DNA of 64,000 bases from Leisingera aquaemixtae. Lineage in GTDB: Bacteria; Pseudomonadota; Alphaproteobacteria; Rhodobacterales; Rhodobacteraceae. Positions 57,311 to 64,000 of the stretch are shown piece by piece. The notes under the pieces were generated by a model, which saw nothing but the letters and a program-made list of their open reading frames with translations, had not been told where the DNA came from and searched no databases. The translations under genes were made by a program, and so were the position numbers. The stretch lies in NCBI RefSeq assembly GCF_001458395.1, contig NZ_CYSR01000021.1:310001-374000 (forward strand). Reading direction: 5' to 3'. How positions within the stretch are numbered: position 1 is the stretch's first letter; each line of letters opens with the position of its first letter.

Positions 57311-58227
57311 TTCTTCTGCCCCCGGCCGAAGTCGGGCGCGTCGGTGTCCTGGCCGGCCTCGATGATGCCGCGGCGGATGGCGCGGGTGCGGGTGAAGTAA
57401 TCGTGCAGATGCTCCCCGTCGCCGGTGCGGATGGCGCGCTGGAGGGCAAACAGCTCCTCCGTGAAGCGGCCCAGGATTTCCAGCGTGGCATCCTTGTTGG
57501 TCAGGAACACATCGCGCCACATGGTGGGATCAGAGGCGGCGATGCGGGTGAAGTCGCGGAAACCGGCGGCTGAGTACTTGATTACCTCGCTGTCGGTCAC
57601 CCGGCGCAAATCGTCTGCGACGCCGACCATCGTGTAGGCGATCAGGTGCGGCGTGTGCGAGGTGACGGCCAGCACCAGGTCGTGGTGGTCGGCGTCCATC
57701 TCATCGACATGCGCGCCCATGCCCTCCCACAGCGCCCGCAGGCGGGCAGTGGCCTCCGGATCGGTGCCCTCGACCGGGACCAGCAGCGACCAGCGGTTGT
57801 CGAACAGTTCGGCAAAACCGGATTCGGGGCCGGAATGCTCGGTGCCTGCCAGCGGGTGGGCGGGCACGAAATGCACGCCCTCGGGGATATGCGGCTGCAC
57901 CGCATCGATCACGTGGCGCTTGACCGATCCCACGTCAGACACGGTGGCGCCGGGTTTCAGCACCGGGGCAATGTCTTCCATTACCGGCCCCATGGCGCCG
58001 ACCGGCACGCAGAGCACCACCAGATCGGCGTCCTGCACCGCTTCCTGCGCGCTGTCGCAGACGCGGTCGCAGAGGCCGATGCCGCGGGCGGTTTCGCGGG
58101 TCTCAGGGCTGCGGGCATAGCCCGTAACCTCGCCTGCCAGCCCGGCGCGCTTCATCGCCCAGAACATCGAAGAGGCGATCAGGCCCAGGCCGATCAGCGC
58201 GACGCGCCCATAGACTTGCCCGCTCAT
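57307..58227 (-). CDS. tyrA: Prephenate/arogenate dehydrogenase
   Basis: 306 residues. NAD-binding motif [16 protein letters not shown] at the N-terminus, then [33 protein letters not shown] (substrate and catalytic His) and [20 protein letters not shown]. It makes tyrosine precursors. It sits in a hisC-tyrA-extensin series with 4-base overlaps, and hisC-type aminotransferases can also act on aromatic keto acids, which explains the pairing. Confidence 0.93.
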   Translation of the reverse strand: MSGQVYGRVALIGLGLIASSMFWAMKRAGLAGEVTGYARSPETRETARGIGLCDRVCDSAQEAVQDADLVVLCVPVGAMGPVMEDIAPVLKPGATVSDVGSVKRHVIDAVQPHIPEGVHFVPAHPLAGTEHSGPESGFAELFDNRWSLLVPVEGTDPEATARLRALWEGMGAHVDEMDADHHDLVLAVTSHTPHLIAYTMVGVADDLRRVTDSEVIKYSAAGFRDFTRIAASDPTMWRDVFLTNKDATLEILGRFTEELFALQRAIRTGDGEHLHDYFTRTRAIRRGIIEAGQDTDAPDFGRGQKK

Positions 58228-59309
58228 GCCTTGCCCTCTTTAAATGCTTTGACGCCCTGCGCGATGCGGCGGCAGGAGTCCTCGTCGCCGATGGTGATCC
58301 GCAGCGCGGCGGGCAGGTTGTAGCCCGCCACCCGGCGCACGATCAGCCCCTGCGCCTGCAGGTAGAGGTCGCAGGCCTCCGCCTCTGCCTGGCTGGAGAA
58401 GCGGGCCAGGATAAAGTTGGTGCTGGAGACATCTGACGGCACGCCGAGTTCCGCCAGGGCATTTGCCAGCCAAGCACGCCATTTGGCGTTTTCGGCCCGG
58501 CAATAATCCACGTAGCCTGTGTCGCGGACCGAGGCCTCGGCGCCCGCCAGTGCGGTGCTGGAGACATTGAACGGGCCGCGCACCCGGTTCAGCACGTTGA
58601 TGATCTCCCTGGGGCCGTAGCCCCAGCCGATCCGGGCGCCGCCCAGCCCGTAGATCTTGGAGAAGGTGCGGGTCATGAAGACGTTGCTGCGGGTGCCGAT
58701 CAGCGCGGCGCCGGCATCAAAGCCCTCGACATATTCGGCATAGGCGCCGTCCAACACCAGGAGCGCCCCATCGGGGAGGCCATCGGCCAGCCGCGCCACC
58801 TCAGCCGCGCTGATCATGGTGCCGGTGGGGTTGTTGGGGTTGGCGATGAAAACCAGCTTGGTGCGTGCCGTGCAGCCTGCCAGCAGCGCGTCCACATCGG
58901 TAACGCGCTCGCGCTCCTTCACCTCCACCGGGGTGGCGCCGGCGGCCAAGGCGCTTATGCGGTACATGGCAAAGCCGTGTTCGGTATAGAGAACTTCATC
59001 CCCCGGCCCGGCATAGGCCTGGCACAGGAAGGCGATGATCTCGTCGCTGCCGGCGCCGCAGATGATCTGCTCCGGCTCCAGCCCGTGCACCTCGCCGATC
59101 GCCTGCCGCAGCGCCGCATGGTCCGAGCTGGGATAGCGGTGCATATGGGCCGCCGCCGCCTGCATCGCCTCAATTGCGCGCGGGCTGGGGCCGAAGGGGT
59201 TCTCGTTCGAGGAGAGCTTCACAACATTGCTCACCCCTTTCACATGGGCAGCCCCGCCCTGATACAGAGCGATGTCCATGATACCGGGCTGCGGTGTGAG
59301 TTGAGTCAT
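58224..59309 (-). CDS. hisC: Histidinol-phosphate aminotransferase
   Basis: 361 residues, PLP fold [20 protein letters not shown], then [34 protein letters not shown] and [17 protein letters not shown] with the PLP Lys. It carries out a step of histidine synthesis and often also of Tyr/Phe synthesis. The gene overlaps tyrA by four bases (ATGA). Confidence 0.94.
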   Translation of the reverse strand: MTQLTPQPGIMDIALYQGGAAHVKGVSNVVKLSSNENPFGPSPRAIEAMQAAAAHMHRYPSSDHAALRQAIGEVHGLEPEQIICGAGSDEIIAFLCQAYAGPGDEVLYTEHGFAMYRISALAAGATPVEVKERERVTDVDALLAGCTARTKLVFIANPNNPTGTMISAAEVARLADGLPDGALLVLDGAYAEYVEGFDAGAALIGTRSNVFMTRTFSKIYGLGGARIGWGYGPREIINVLNRVRGPFNVSSTALAGAEASVRDTGYVDYCRAENAKWRAWLANALAELGVPSDVSSTNFILARFSSQAEAEACDLYLQAQGLIVRRVAGYNLPAALRITIGDEDSCRRIAQGVKAFKEGKA

Positions 59310-59387
59310 AATACGGGCTCCTTAATTCCAACCCGTCATAACGGCCCAAACGCGGACGGGGAAGCACCAAGATGACGCTTCCCCCCA

Positions 59388-59409
59388 GGCTGCCGCCCCC
59401 CGCGGCAGC
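59388..59409 (-). terminator. Terminator-like hairpin after the PG-binding-like gene
   Basis: GCTGCCGC, C-rich loop, GCGGCAGC; 24 bases beyond the stop of the minus-strand gene. No T-tract. Confidence 0.5.
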
Positions 59410-59432
59410 TCCCGCCGGCAGAACCGCTGGCG

Positions 59433-61079
59433 TTAATGCGCCGCGGCTGTCTTGGGCATCTTGCGCTTGGCCTCGGCCATGATGATCTTCTGGATCTGCT
59501 TGCGCAGCGCCATGTCCTTGCGCATCGCCTCGTTGGCCTGTTTCTGCATGGTCGACGCCGACTGCGAGCCGTCCGCGCCGGCCAGAGCTTCGCCTGCATA
59601 TTTGCTGAGCGTCTTGCCGGAGATCTGCTTGGTAATCTCGCCATAGATGGCGTCGCCATGCAGCTTGATGAAATCCTCGGTGGCCTTGGTGCCGTATTTG
59701 GCAATCAGGTCCTTCTTGACCGCGCCTTCCATGGCGGCAGGCGCCAGCGTGGTCTTGAGGAACTTCTCGGCCGCGCCGGTGAAGCCGGAGGAGAACTTCT
59801 CCAGCGCCTTGCCGGCGCCTGCGGACATGATGCCCGCGGTCAGGATCTTGGCGATGCTTTCCTTGATTTCCTTGGTGTTGGGCGGGCGGCCCTTTTCGAT
59901 CAGGGGTTTGGCGAGGCCGATGGTTTCCTTCAAGGCCTCTGTCACCATGGCTTCGCCGGCCTTGGATTTCAGGAACTTCTCGAAGAAGGCCTTGACCGCC
60001 TTCTTGGGCATCTCGCGGGAAAGCCTGGAGGCCGCGGCCTTGGCCAGATCATCGGCAAGGCCGGCAGAGAGCTTGGCCGTCAGTTTGCCGCCGGCCGCGC
60101 CCGCGAGGCCCGCGATGAAGCTGTCGATGAAGACCTTCTTGGCGGCGCCGTCCCAGGTGACGGTGTTGCCCGCCAGATGCTCACCCAGCTGGCCGGCGCT
60201 GGATTTCAGCGCCTCGATGCTGGCGGCGGCGATGGCGTGGGCCTTGGCGGGCGACATGCCCTTGGTCGCGACCAGGCGGGCGGTCATGTAGGTTTCGACG
60301 ACGGCAAAGGAGACCTCGCGCACCACCTCCAGCTTCCAGACGATGGCGCCTGCGGTGCTGATGCGCTGGTCGATGAATTTCTTGAATGCCTTGCCGCCGG
60401 TGTTATAGGCCTTGGTTGCCTTCACATCCTGCTTGTAGACCTTTTTCCAGTCCGGTTTTTTCTTGCTGGTCAAGGTCTTGAGAAAACTCGCCTCAGAGCG
60501 GGCGTTCAGAATCGGGGTCCAGGGCGGATCGGTCTTGTCGTTGACCACGCTGACGGCGAATTCGGTCAGCGCGTTCAGGAAGGTCTCGTTGCCCTGGCGG
60601 GTGTTTTCCACATCGTTGCAGAAATCGACCCAGGATTCCGCCTGGCCGTACATCATTTCGGCCTTGGCCAGCAGCTTGCGGCGCAGTTCCTCCTGCCCGG
60701 CTTCAAACTCGGCCACGGTGATCAGCTTGGTCTTGCCGTTTTCGACAACCTCGACGCGTTCCACCTTGGTGTCGGCGGCGTGCATCGCGGCCAGTTTCGG
60801 CAGGCCCGCATTCCAGGTGCGCATGCCGGGATCGACAATGCCATCAGGCTTCTTGAAGCCCAGCTTCTTTTTCTGAAAATCGCGGATCATGGTGATCAGC
60901 CCGGCATCGCATTTGGTGCTGATCTCAACGGAATAGCCGTTTGCCTTGAGCATCAGGCGGACGAGTTCGACATCCGCGGGGGCGTTTTTCACCGGCTTGA
61001 ATTTGCTTTCACCGGTTTTGGGGTCCGGCTTGGTAATCCGTTTCTTGTCGCCAACGGGGGCGGACAGCTTGAGAGCCAT
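59433..61079 (-). CDS. Unknown 548-residue protein with PG-binding-like N-terminus (possible secreted effector)
   Basis: The N-terminal part (residues about 33-92) has the three-helix pattern of peptidoglycan-binding modules: ADVELVRLMLKANGYS, TMIRDFQKKKLGFKKPDGIV and DPGMRTWNAGL. The rest is Lys/Ala-rich helix, with an amphipathic/hydrophobic stretch FIAGLAGAAGGKLTAKLSAG near residue 320 and repeated Lys-Ala segments. No signal peptide, Cys cluster or enzyme motif is visible. A PG-binding-like head followed by a unique helical body occurs in type VI secretion and contractile-injection cargo, but no such machinery is in the window. GGAGCAAGG lies before the ATG. Identity unknown. Confidence 0.6.
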   Translation of the reverse strand: MALKLSAPVGDKKRITKPDPKTGESKFKPVKNAPADVELVRLMLKANGYSVEISTKCDAGLITMIRDFQKKKLGFKKPDGIVDPGMRTWNAGLPKLAAMHAADTKVERVEVVENGKTKLITVAEFEAGQEELRRKLLAKAEMMYGQAESWVDFCNDVENTRQGNETFLNALTEFAVSVVNDKTDPPWTPILNARSEASFLKTLTSKKKPDWKKVYKQDVKATKAYNTGGKAFKKFIDQRISTAGAIVWKLEVVREVSFAVVETYMTARLVATKGMSPAKAHAIAAASIEALKSSAGQLGEHLAGNTVTWDGAAKKVFIDSFIAGLAGAAGGKLTAKLSAGLADDLAKAAASRLSREMPKKAVKAFFEKFLKSKAGEAMVTEALKETIGLAKPLIEKGRPPNTKEIKESIAKILTAGIMSAGAGKALEKFSSGFTGAAEKFLKTTLAPAAMEGAVKKDLIAKYGTKATEDFIKLHGDAIYGEITKQISGKTLSKYAGEALAGADGSQSASTMQKQANEAMRKDMALRKQIQKIIMAEAKRKMPKTAAAH

Positions 61080-61208
61080 GACCTTGCTCCAACCAATTAA
61101 CTACTGGATCAAGCGTGCCATGGCGCCGGCGCTCCGTCGCGGGGGATTTGGCAGAGACATTCCCCTTTAAATACCGGGGCCGGCTGCCTATATATCACAA
61201 GCATGTGA

Positions 61209-61235
61209 GGTGCTTTCCCGCCGCGGGAAAGCACC
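61209..61235. terminator. Perfect 12-bp hairpin between PG-binding-like and aminotransferase genes
   Basis: GGTGCTTTCCCG, CCG loop, CGGGAAAGCACC. It lies 14 bases after the stop of the minus-strand aminotransferase gene. No T-tract. Confidence 0.55.
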
Positions 61236-61249
61236 GCTTACGATTGGGC

Positions 61250-62674
61250 CTAGGCGGCCTGCGCCTTGAACCGTGCGGTCAGCGGGTCGGCGTCGTAACG
61301 GGCTGCAATCCCCCCCGCCTTCATCGTCAGGTCATTGACGCAAGTGATAAGGTATTGCGCTGTCTCCTCCTCCATCAGGTAGGAGAAGTTGAGCCGGACC
61401 CAGCCGGGCTTCTTCATCTCCTCGCCTGCCTGCAGGTCGGCAAACAGGGTTTCCGATTCCGGATGATTGATGCCCAGCAGCCGGTGCGCGTAAGGGCCTG
61501 CGCAAGCGCAGCCGCCGCGGGCCTGGATGCCGTAGACGTCGCTCAGCATGCGGGTGAACAGCTGCTGATGGACCGGCTTGCCGGCCGCGTCCGTCACCAG
61601 GAAGGAGAAGATCGGCAGCCGGTGCGCGCTGCGGTGGCCGAGGATGCGCAGGCGCGGGTTGGCGGACCAGCCGTCCCAGGCCATCTGCGCGAACTTCGCC
61701 TCGCGGGCCTCGATCTGGTCCTGACCCACCGCTTCCTTAACCAGAAACGCCAGGGCCGCGCGGATGTCGCCGATCACGTTGGGGGTTCCGGCCTCCTCGC
61801 GCGCAGCCAGATCCTGGCTGTATTCGTGCCGCCAGGGGGAGACGAAGCTGACGGTGCCGCCGCCCGGCCAGGACGGGCAGCGGCGGCGCACAGCGGACTG
61901 GTTGACGATCAGCACGCCAGAGGCGCCGGGGCCGCCCGGGAACTTGTGCGGTGAGACCACGACGGCGTCCTTGCGCGCTGCGCCGCCCGCGCCCATGTCA
62001 ACCGGCAGATAGGGGCCGCCGCCGGCATAGTCCCAGACCGCCAGCGCGCCATGCGCGTGCAGCAGGCGGCTGATGGGATCGGGGTCCGTCACAATGCCGG
62101 TCACGTTGGAGGCGGCAGAAAAGCTGCCGATTTTCAGGTCGCTGTCCGCGTGCTGTTTCAGGGCCAGTTCCAGCACTGCCAGATCCGGGCCGCCCTCGGC
62201 TGCTTCGGGGATCTCCACCACCTCGGCCTTGCTCTCGCGCCAGGGCAGGATGTTGGAGTGATGCTCATAAGGGCCGATGAAAACCACTGGCCGCGCGGCC
62301 TCGTTGACGCCAAACAGGCTCACCAGCCGGTTGAGGCCCGCAGTGGCGCCGGAGCCGGTGAAGATCACCGCATCCTGTGCCGTGGCGCCGGTGAGACGGG
62401 CAATCTCGCTGCGCGCCTCGCGGCGCAGCCGGGTCATCTGGGTGCCGCAGTAGGACGCCTCGGTATGGGAGTTGGCGTAGAAGGGCAGCACCTGGGCGGC
62501 CACGAAATCCTCCACCTGGCGCAGGGCGCGGCCGGAGGCGACGTAATCGGCATAGACCAGCGGCACCTCGCCATCGAGACCGGGGATCATCACGCCGTCG
62601 CCAATCACGCTGCGGCCAAGGGTTCCGTCCTGTGCGGCCTGCCGGATTGTCTGTTTGAATGCTGCCAGGGTCAT
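61250..62674 (-). CDS. Class V aminotransferase (cysteine-desulfurase-like)
   Basis: 474 residues; GGAGGCGCGAC directly precedes the ATG. PLP fold I: VYADYVASGRALRQVEDFV, YANSHTEASYCGTQM, FTGSGATAGLNRLVSLFG, VWDYAGGGPYLPVDMG and VVSPHKFPGGPGASGVL with the PLP Lys. The segment RGGCACAGPYAHRLLG carries Cys near the position used by NifS/SufS for persulfide. It resembles SufS/CsdA but with longer insertions, so the substrate is uncertain. It is divergent from an Lrp-type regulator that probably controls it. Confidence 0.82.
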   Translation of the reverse strand: MTLAAFKQTIRQAAQDGTLGRSVIGDGVMIPGLDGEVPLVYADYVASGRALRQVEDFVAAQVLPFYANSHTEASYCGTQMTRLRREARSEIARLTGATAQDAVIFTGSGATAGLNRLVSLFGVNEAARPVVFIGPYEHHSNILPWRESKAEVVEIPEAAEGGPDLAVLELALKQHADSDLKIGSFSAASNVTGIVTDPDPISRLLHAHGALAVWDYAGGGPYLPVDMGAGGAARKDAVVVSPHKFPGGPGASGVLIVNQSAVRRRCPSWPGGGTVSFVSPWRHEYSQDLAAREEAGTPNVIGDIRAALAFLVKEAVGQDQIEAREAKFAQMAWDGWSANPRLRILGHRSAHRLPIFSFLVTDAAGKPVHQQLFTRMLSDVYGIQARGGCACAGPYAHRLLGINHPESETLFADLQAGEEMKKPGWVRLNFSYLMEEETAQYLITCVNDLTMKAGGIAARYDADPLTARFKAQAA

Positions 62675-62778
62675 GTCGCGCCTCCGAAATCTGTGAGGCC
62701 ACTATGAACGGAGTTTCGCGAGATAACTTTATCAATTACTGAGTGGATTGACCTATTATTGTGTCATATGATCCAATC

Positions 62779-63240
62779 ATGACCAAATCGGCAGATCAAA
62801 TTGACCTTGCGATCCTGAAGGCCCTGCAGCAGGACGCCAGCCTGTCGCAGCGCGAGCTGGCGGACAAGGTGGGGCTGTCGCAGAACGCCTGCTGGCGGCG
62901 GCTGAAGGCGCTGAACGAAAGCGGGCTGCTGAAAGGCTCCACCGCGCGGCTGGACCGCAAGCAGCTGGGGCTGGACCTGGTGGTGTTCGTGCTGCTGCGC
63001 ACCCGGCACCATTCGGCGGAGTGGCTGCAAAAGTTCCGCCGCCATGTGCTGACGATCCCGGAGGTGGTGGATTTCCACCGGATCGGCGGCGATTACGATT
63101 ATCAGCTGAAAGTGGTGACAGAGGACATGGCCAGCTACGACAAGGTCTATCAGCGGCTGATCTCGGGCGTGGAGCTGGACAGCGTGACCTCCTATTTCGC
63201 GATGGAAGCCATCGCCGAAGGCCGCCCGCTGCCGCTTTAG
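62779..63240 (+). CDS. Lrp/AsnC family transcriptional regulator
   Basis: 153 residues from the ATG at 62779; a GTG six codons upstream (62761) is possible, and neither has a strong ribosome site. The helix-turn-helix is ILKALQQDASLSQRELADKVGLSQNACWRRLKAL. The RAM effector domain follows, with VVDFHRIGGDYDYQLKVVTEDM. It probably senses an amino acid and regulates the divergent aminotransferase across the 104-base gap. Confidence 0.9.
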   Translation: MTKSADQIDLAILKALQQDASLSQRELADKVGLSQNACWRRLKALNESGLLKGSTARLDRKQLGLDLVVFVLLRTRHHSAEWLQKFRRHVLTIPEVVDFHRIGGDYDYQLKVVTEDMASYDKVYQRLISGVELDSVTSYFAMEAIAEGRPLPL

Positions 63241-63251
63241 AAAAGGATGAA

Positions 63252-63310
63252 GCGGGGGCTCTGCCCCCAGCCCTGCGGGCTTCCCCCGGGATACTTCCGG
63301 CCAGAAGAAG
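63252..63310 (+). repeat. Roseobacter-type interspersed repeat, copy 3
   Basis: GGGGGCTCTGCCCCC hairpin, CCCGGGATACTTCCGGCCAG and AAGAAG, between convergent genes. Confidence 0.7.
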
Positions 63311-63320
63311 ACCCTATTGG

Positions 63321-63893
63321 TCAGTGACCGAAGGCGCTGTCCTTCATCCATTTCGGGCGCTTGCCGTCCGGACCCATGCGCATGTGCAGGCAGGCGGTGC
63401 CGAGGCGCTGGAAATAGAGGATATCGACCGGATACCAGCCGGCCGAAGGCACCTCGACCTTGGTCATGATGGTGCTGTCGCAGGACTGGCGGCCGTCAAA
63501 TTCGCCCACGATCTGGCCGCCGATATTGGCCCGCAGCCCGTCGTTGGTCAGGAAGTCGATATTGTGGATGCCGGGCTGGTCGAACTTCACGTATCCGGTG
63601 ATTCTGGCCGCCACATGCATCGGCCGCTTGGCGGTCAGGGTGTTCTGCCCCTCTTCGGTGTCGCGGTTGTCCAGTCCGGCGATGGGGCGGCCGCGCTCGC
63701 TGCCGATTTTCAGCGCCGAGGAGGCTTCGGCCAGTGTTTTCACGTCCTGCGGGTAGGCGTAGACCACCGCAAGACCGGGCTTGACGCCAGAGGGCTGCGG
63801 ATTTGCGGGTGTGAGTTTCAGTGGTGCCGCGCCTGCCGCCGCCGCCAGAACCGTGAGCGCCGCCGCGGCAGCTGCCTTCATCATCAACTTCAT
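63321..63893 (-). CDS. Exported PA14-like domain protein
   Basis: 190 residues with GGGAGTGACCC before the ATG and a signal peptide (MKLMMKAAAAAALTVLAAAAGAAP). The mature part shows the PA14-like beta sandwich: ARITGYVKFDQPGIHNIDFL, NDGLRANIGGQIVGEFDGR and VEVPSAGWYPVDILYFQR. PA14 domains bind carbohydrates in many proteins. It is a stand-alone single-domain form, probably periplasmic. Cys residues (SCDSTI, TACLH) may pair. Confidence 0.7.
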   Translation of the reverse strand: MKLMMKAAAAAALTVLAAAAGAAPLKLTPANPQPSGVKPGLAVVYAYPQDVKTLAEASSALKIGSERGRPIAGLDNRDTEEGQNTLTAKRPMHVAARITGYVKFDQPGIHNIDFLTNDGLRANIGGQIVGEFDGRQSCDSTIMTKVEVPSAGWYPVDILYFQRLGTACLHMRMGPDGKRPKWMKDSAFGH

Positions 63894-64000
63894 GGGTCAC
63901 TCCCTGTCGCTTTTGAGGAAGGATAGTACCAATGATGCCGCCGGACCACAGCTTTCCTTGCTGCCGCGCCGGGCGCCTGCGGCAAGGCGGCCGCGCCACA

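Noticed and set aside
59436..61100. A plus-strand open frame opposite the PG-binding-like gene
   Set aside because: The minus-strand frame has a proper start, ribosome site and Lys/Ala codon pattern; the plus frame is Leu/Gly/His-rich and has no start signal.

Overview
The window is GC-rich, densely coded DNA from the chromosome of an alphaproteobacterium, most likely a marine Rhodobacteraceae (roseobacter group, Leisingera/Phaeobacter/Ruegeria-like). The evidence is the atpHAGDC order with the F0 genes elsewhere, groESL behind a CIRCE element, the Hsp20-DUF1150 pair, DUF2161 and DUF2125 proteins, a fused Sat-CysC, and a short interspersed repeat ending in GCCAGAAGAA that is typical of this family. 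Names rest on reading the translated sequences; no database search was possible.

Layout. 1-8.0 kb: the end of sulfate-activating Sat/CysC, a glycosyltransferase, a PhzF-like protein, the heat-shock pair Hsp20-DUF1150 behind a convincing RpoH-type promoter, a DUF465 protein, a uracil/xanthine permease and a secreted RTX protein. 8.2-13 kb: purEK, then a minus-strand esterase-phnM pair and a DMT exporter. 13-23 kb: groESL, a DUF2161 nuclease-like protein, tandem TraB/GumN proteins, a manganese-dependent pyrophosphatase, a DUF995 protein, a chemoreceptor and a HAD hydrolase. 23-33 kb: a MaoC hydratase, a low-GC orphan membrane protein, ribF-ycgN, threonine aldolase, two DsbA-like isomerases, a SoxC-type sulfite dehydrogenase with its cytochrome c, an alpha/beta hydrolase and prs. 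33-38 kb: an MFS exporter divergent from a CX7C MerR regulator with a SoxR-box-like operator between them, an H-type lectin protein, a PAS protein and a large methyltransferase.

38.4-40.9 kb is an accessory island of two genes whose codon use differs from the neighbours: a chloramphenicol-phosphotransferase-like kinase and a second-type MurA whose catalytic Cys is replaced by Asp, the change that makes MurA insensitive to fosfomycin. This is the most interesting part of the window. 41-46 kb is the F1 ATP synthase operon. 46-64 kb holds a methyltransferase, gloB, clpA, an M23 peptidase, a MotA/MotB-like pair with a very long coiled coil, a ChaC-like cyclotransferase, a DUF2125 protein, an overlapping hisC-tyrA-extensin operon, an unknown 548-residue protein with a peptidoglycan-binding-like N-terminus (possible secreted effector), a class V aminotransferase divergent from an Lrp regulator, and a PA14-like exported protein.

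Most of the window is housekeeping (sulfate assimilation, purine and PRPP supply, protein folding, ATP synthesis, aromatic and histidine synthesis). No rRNA, tRNA, CRISPR array, insertion sequence or prophage was seen.
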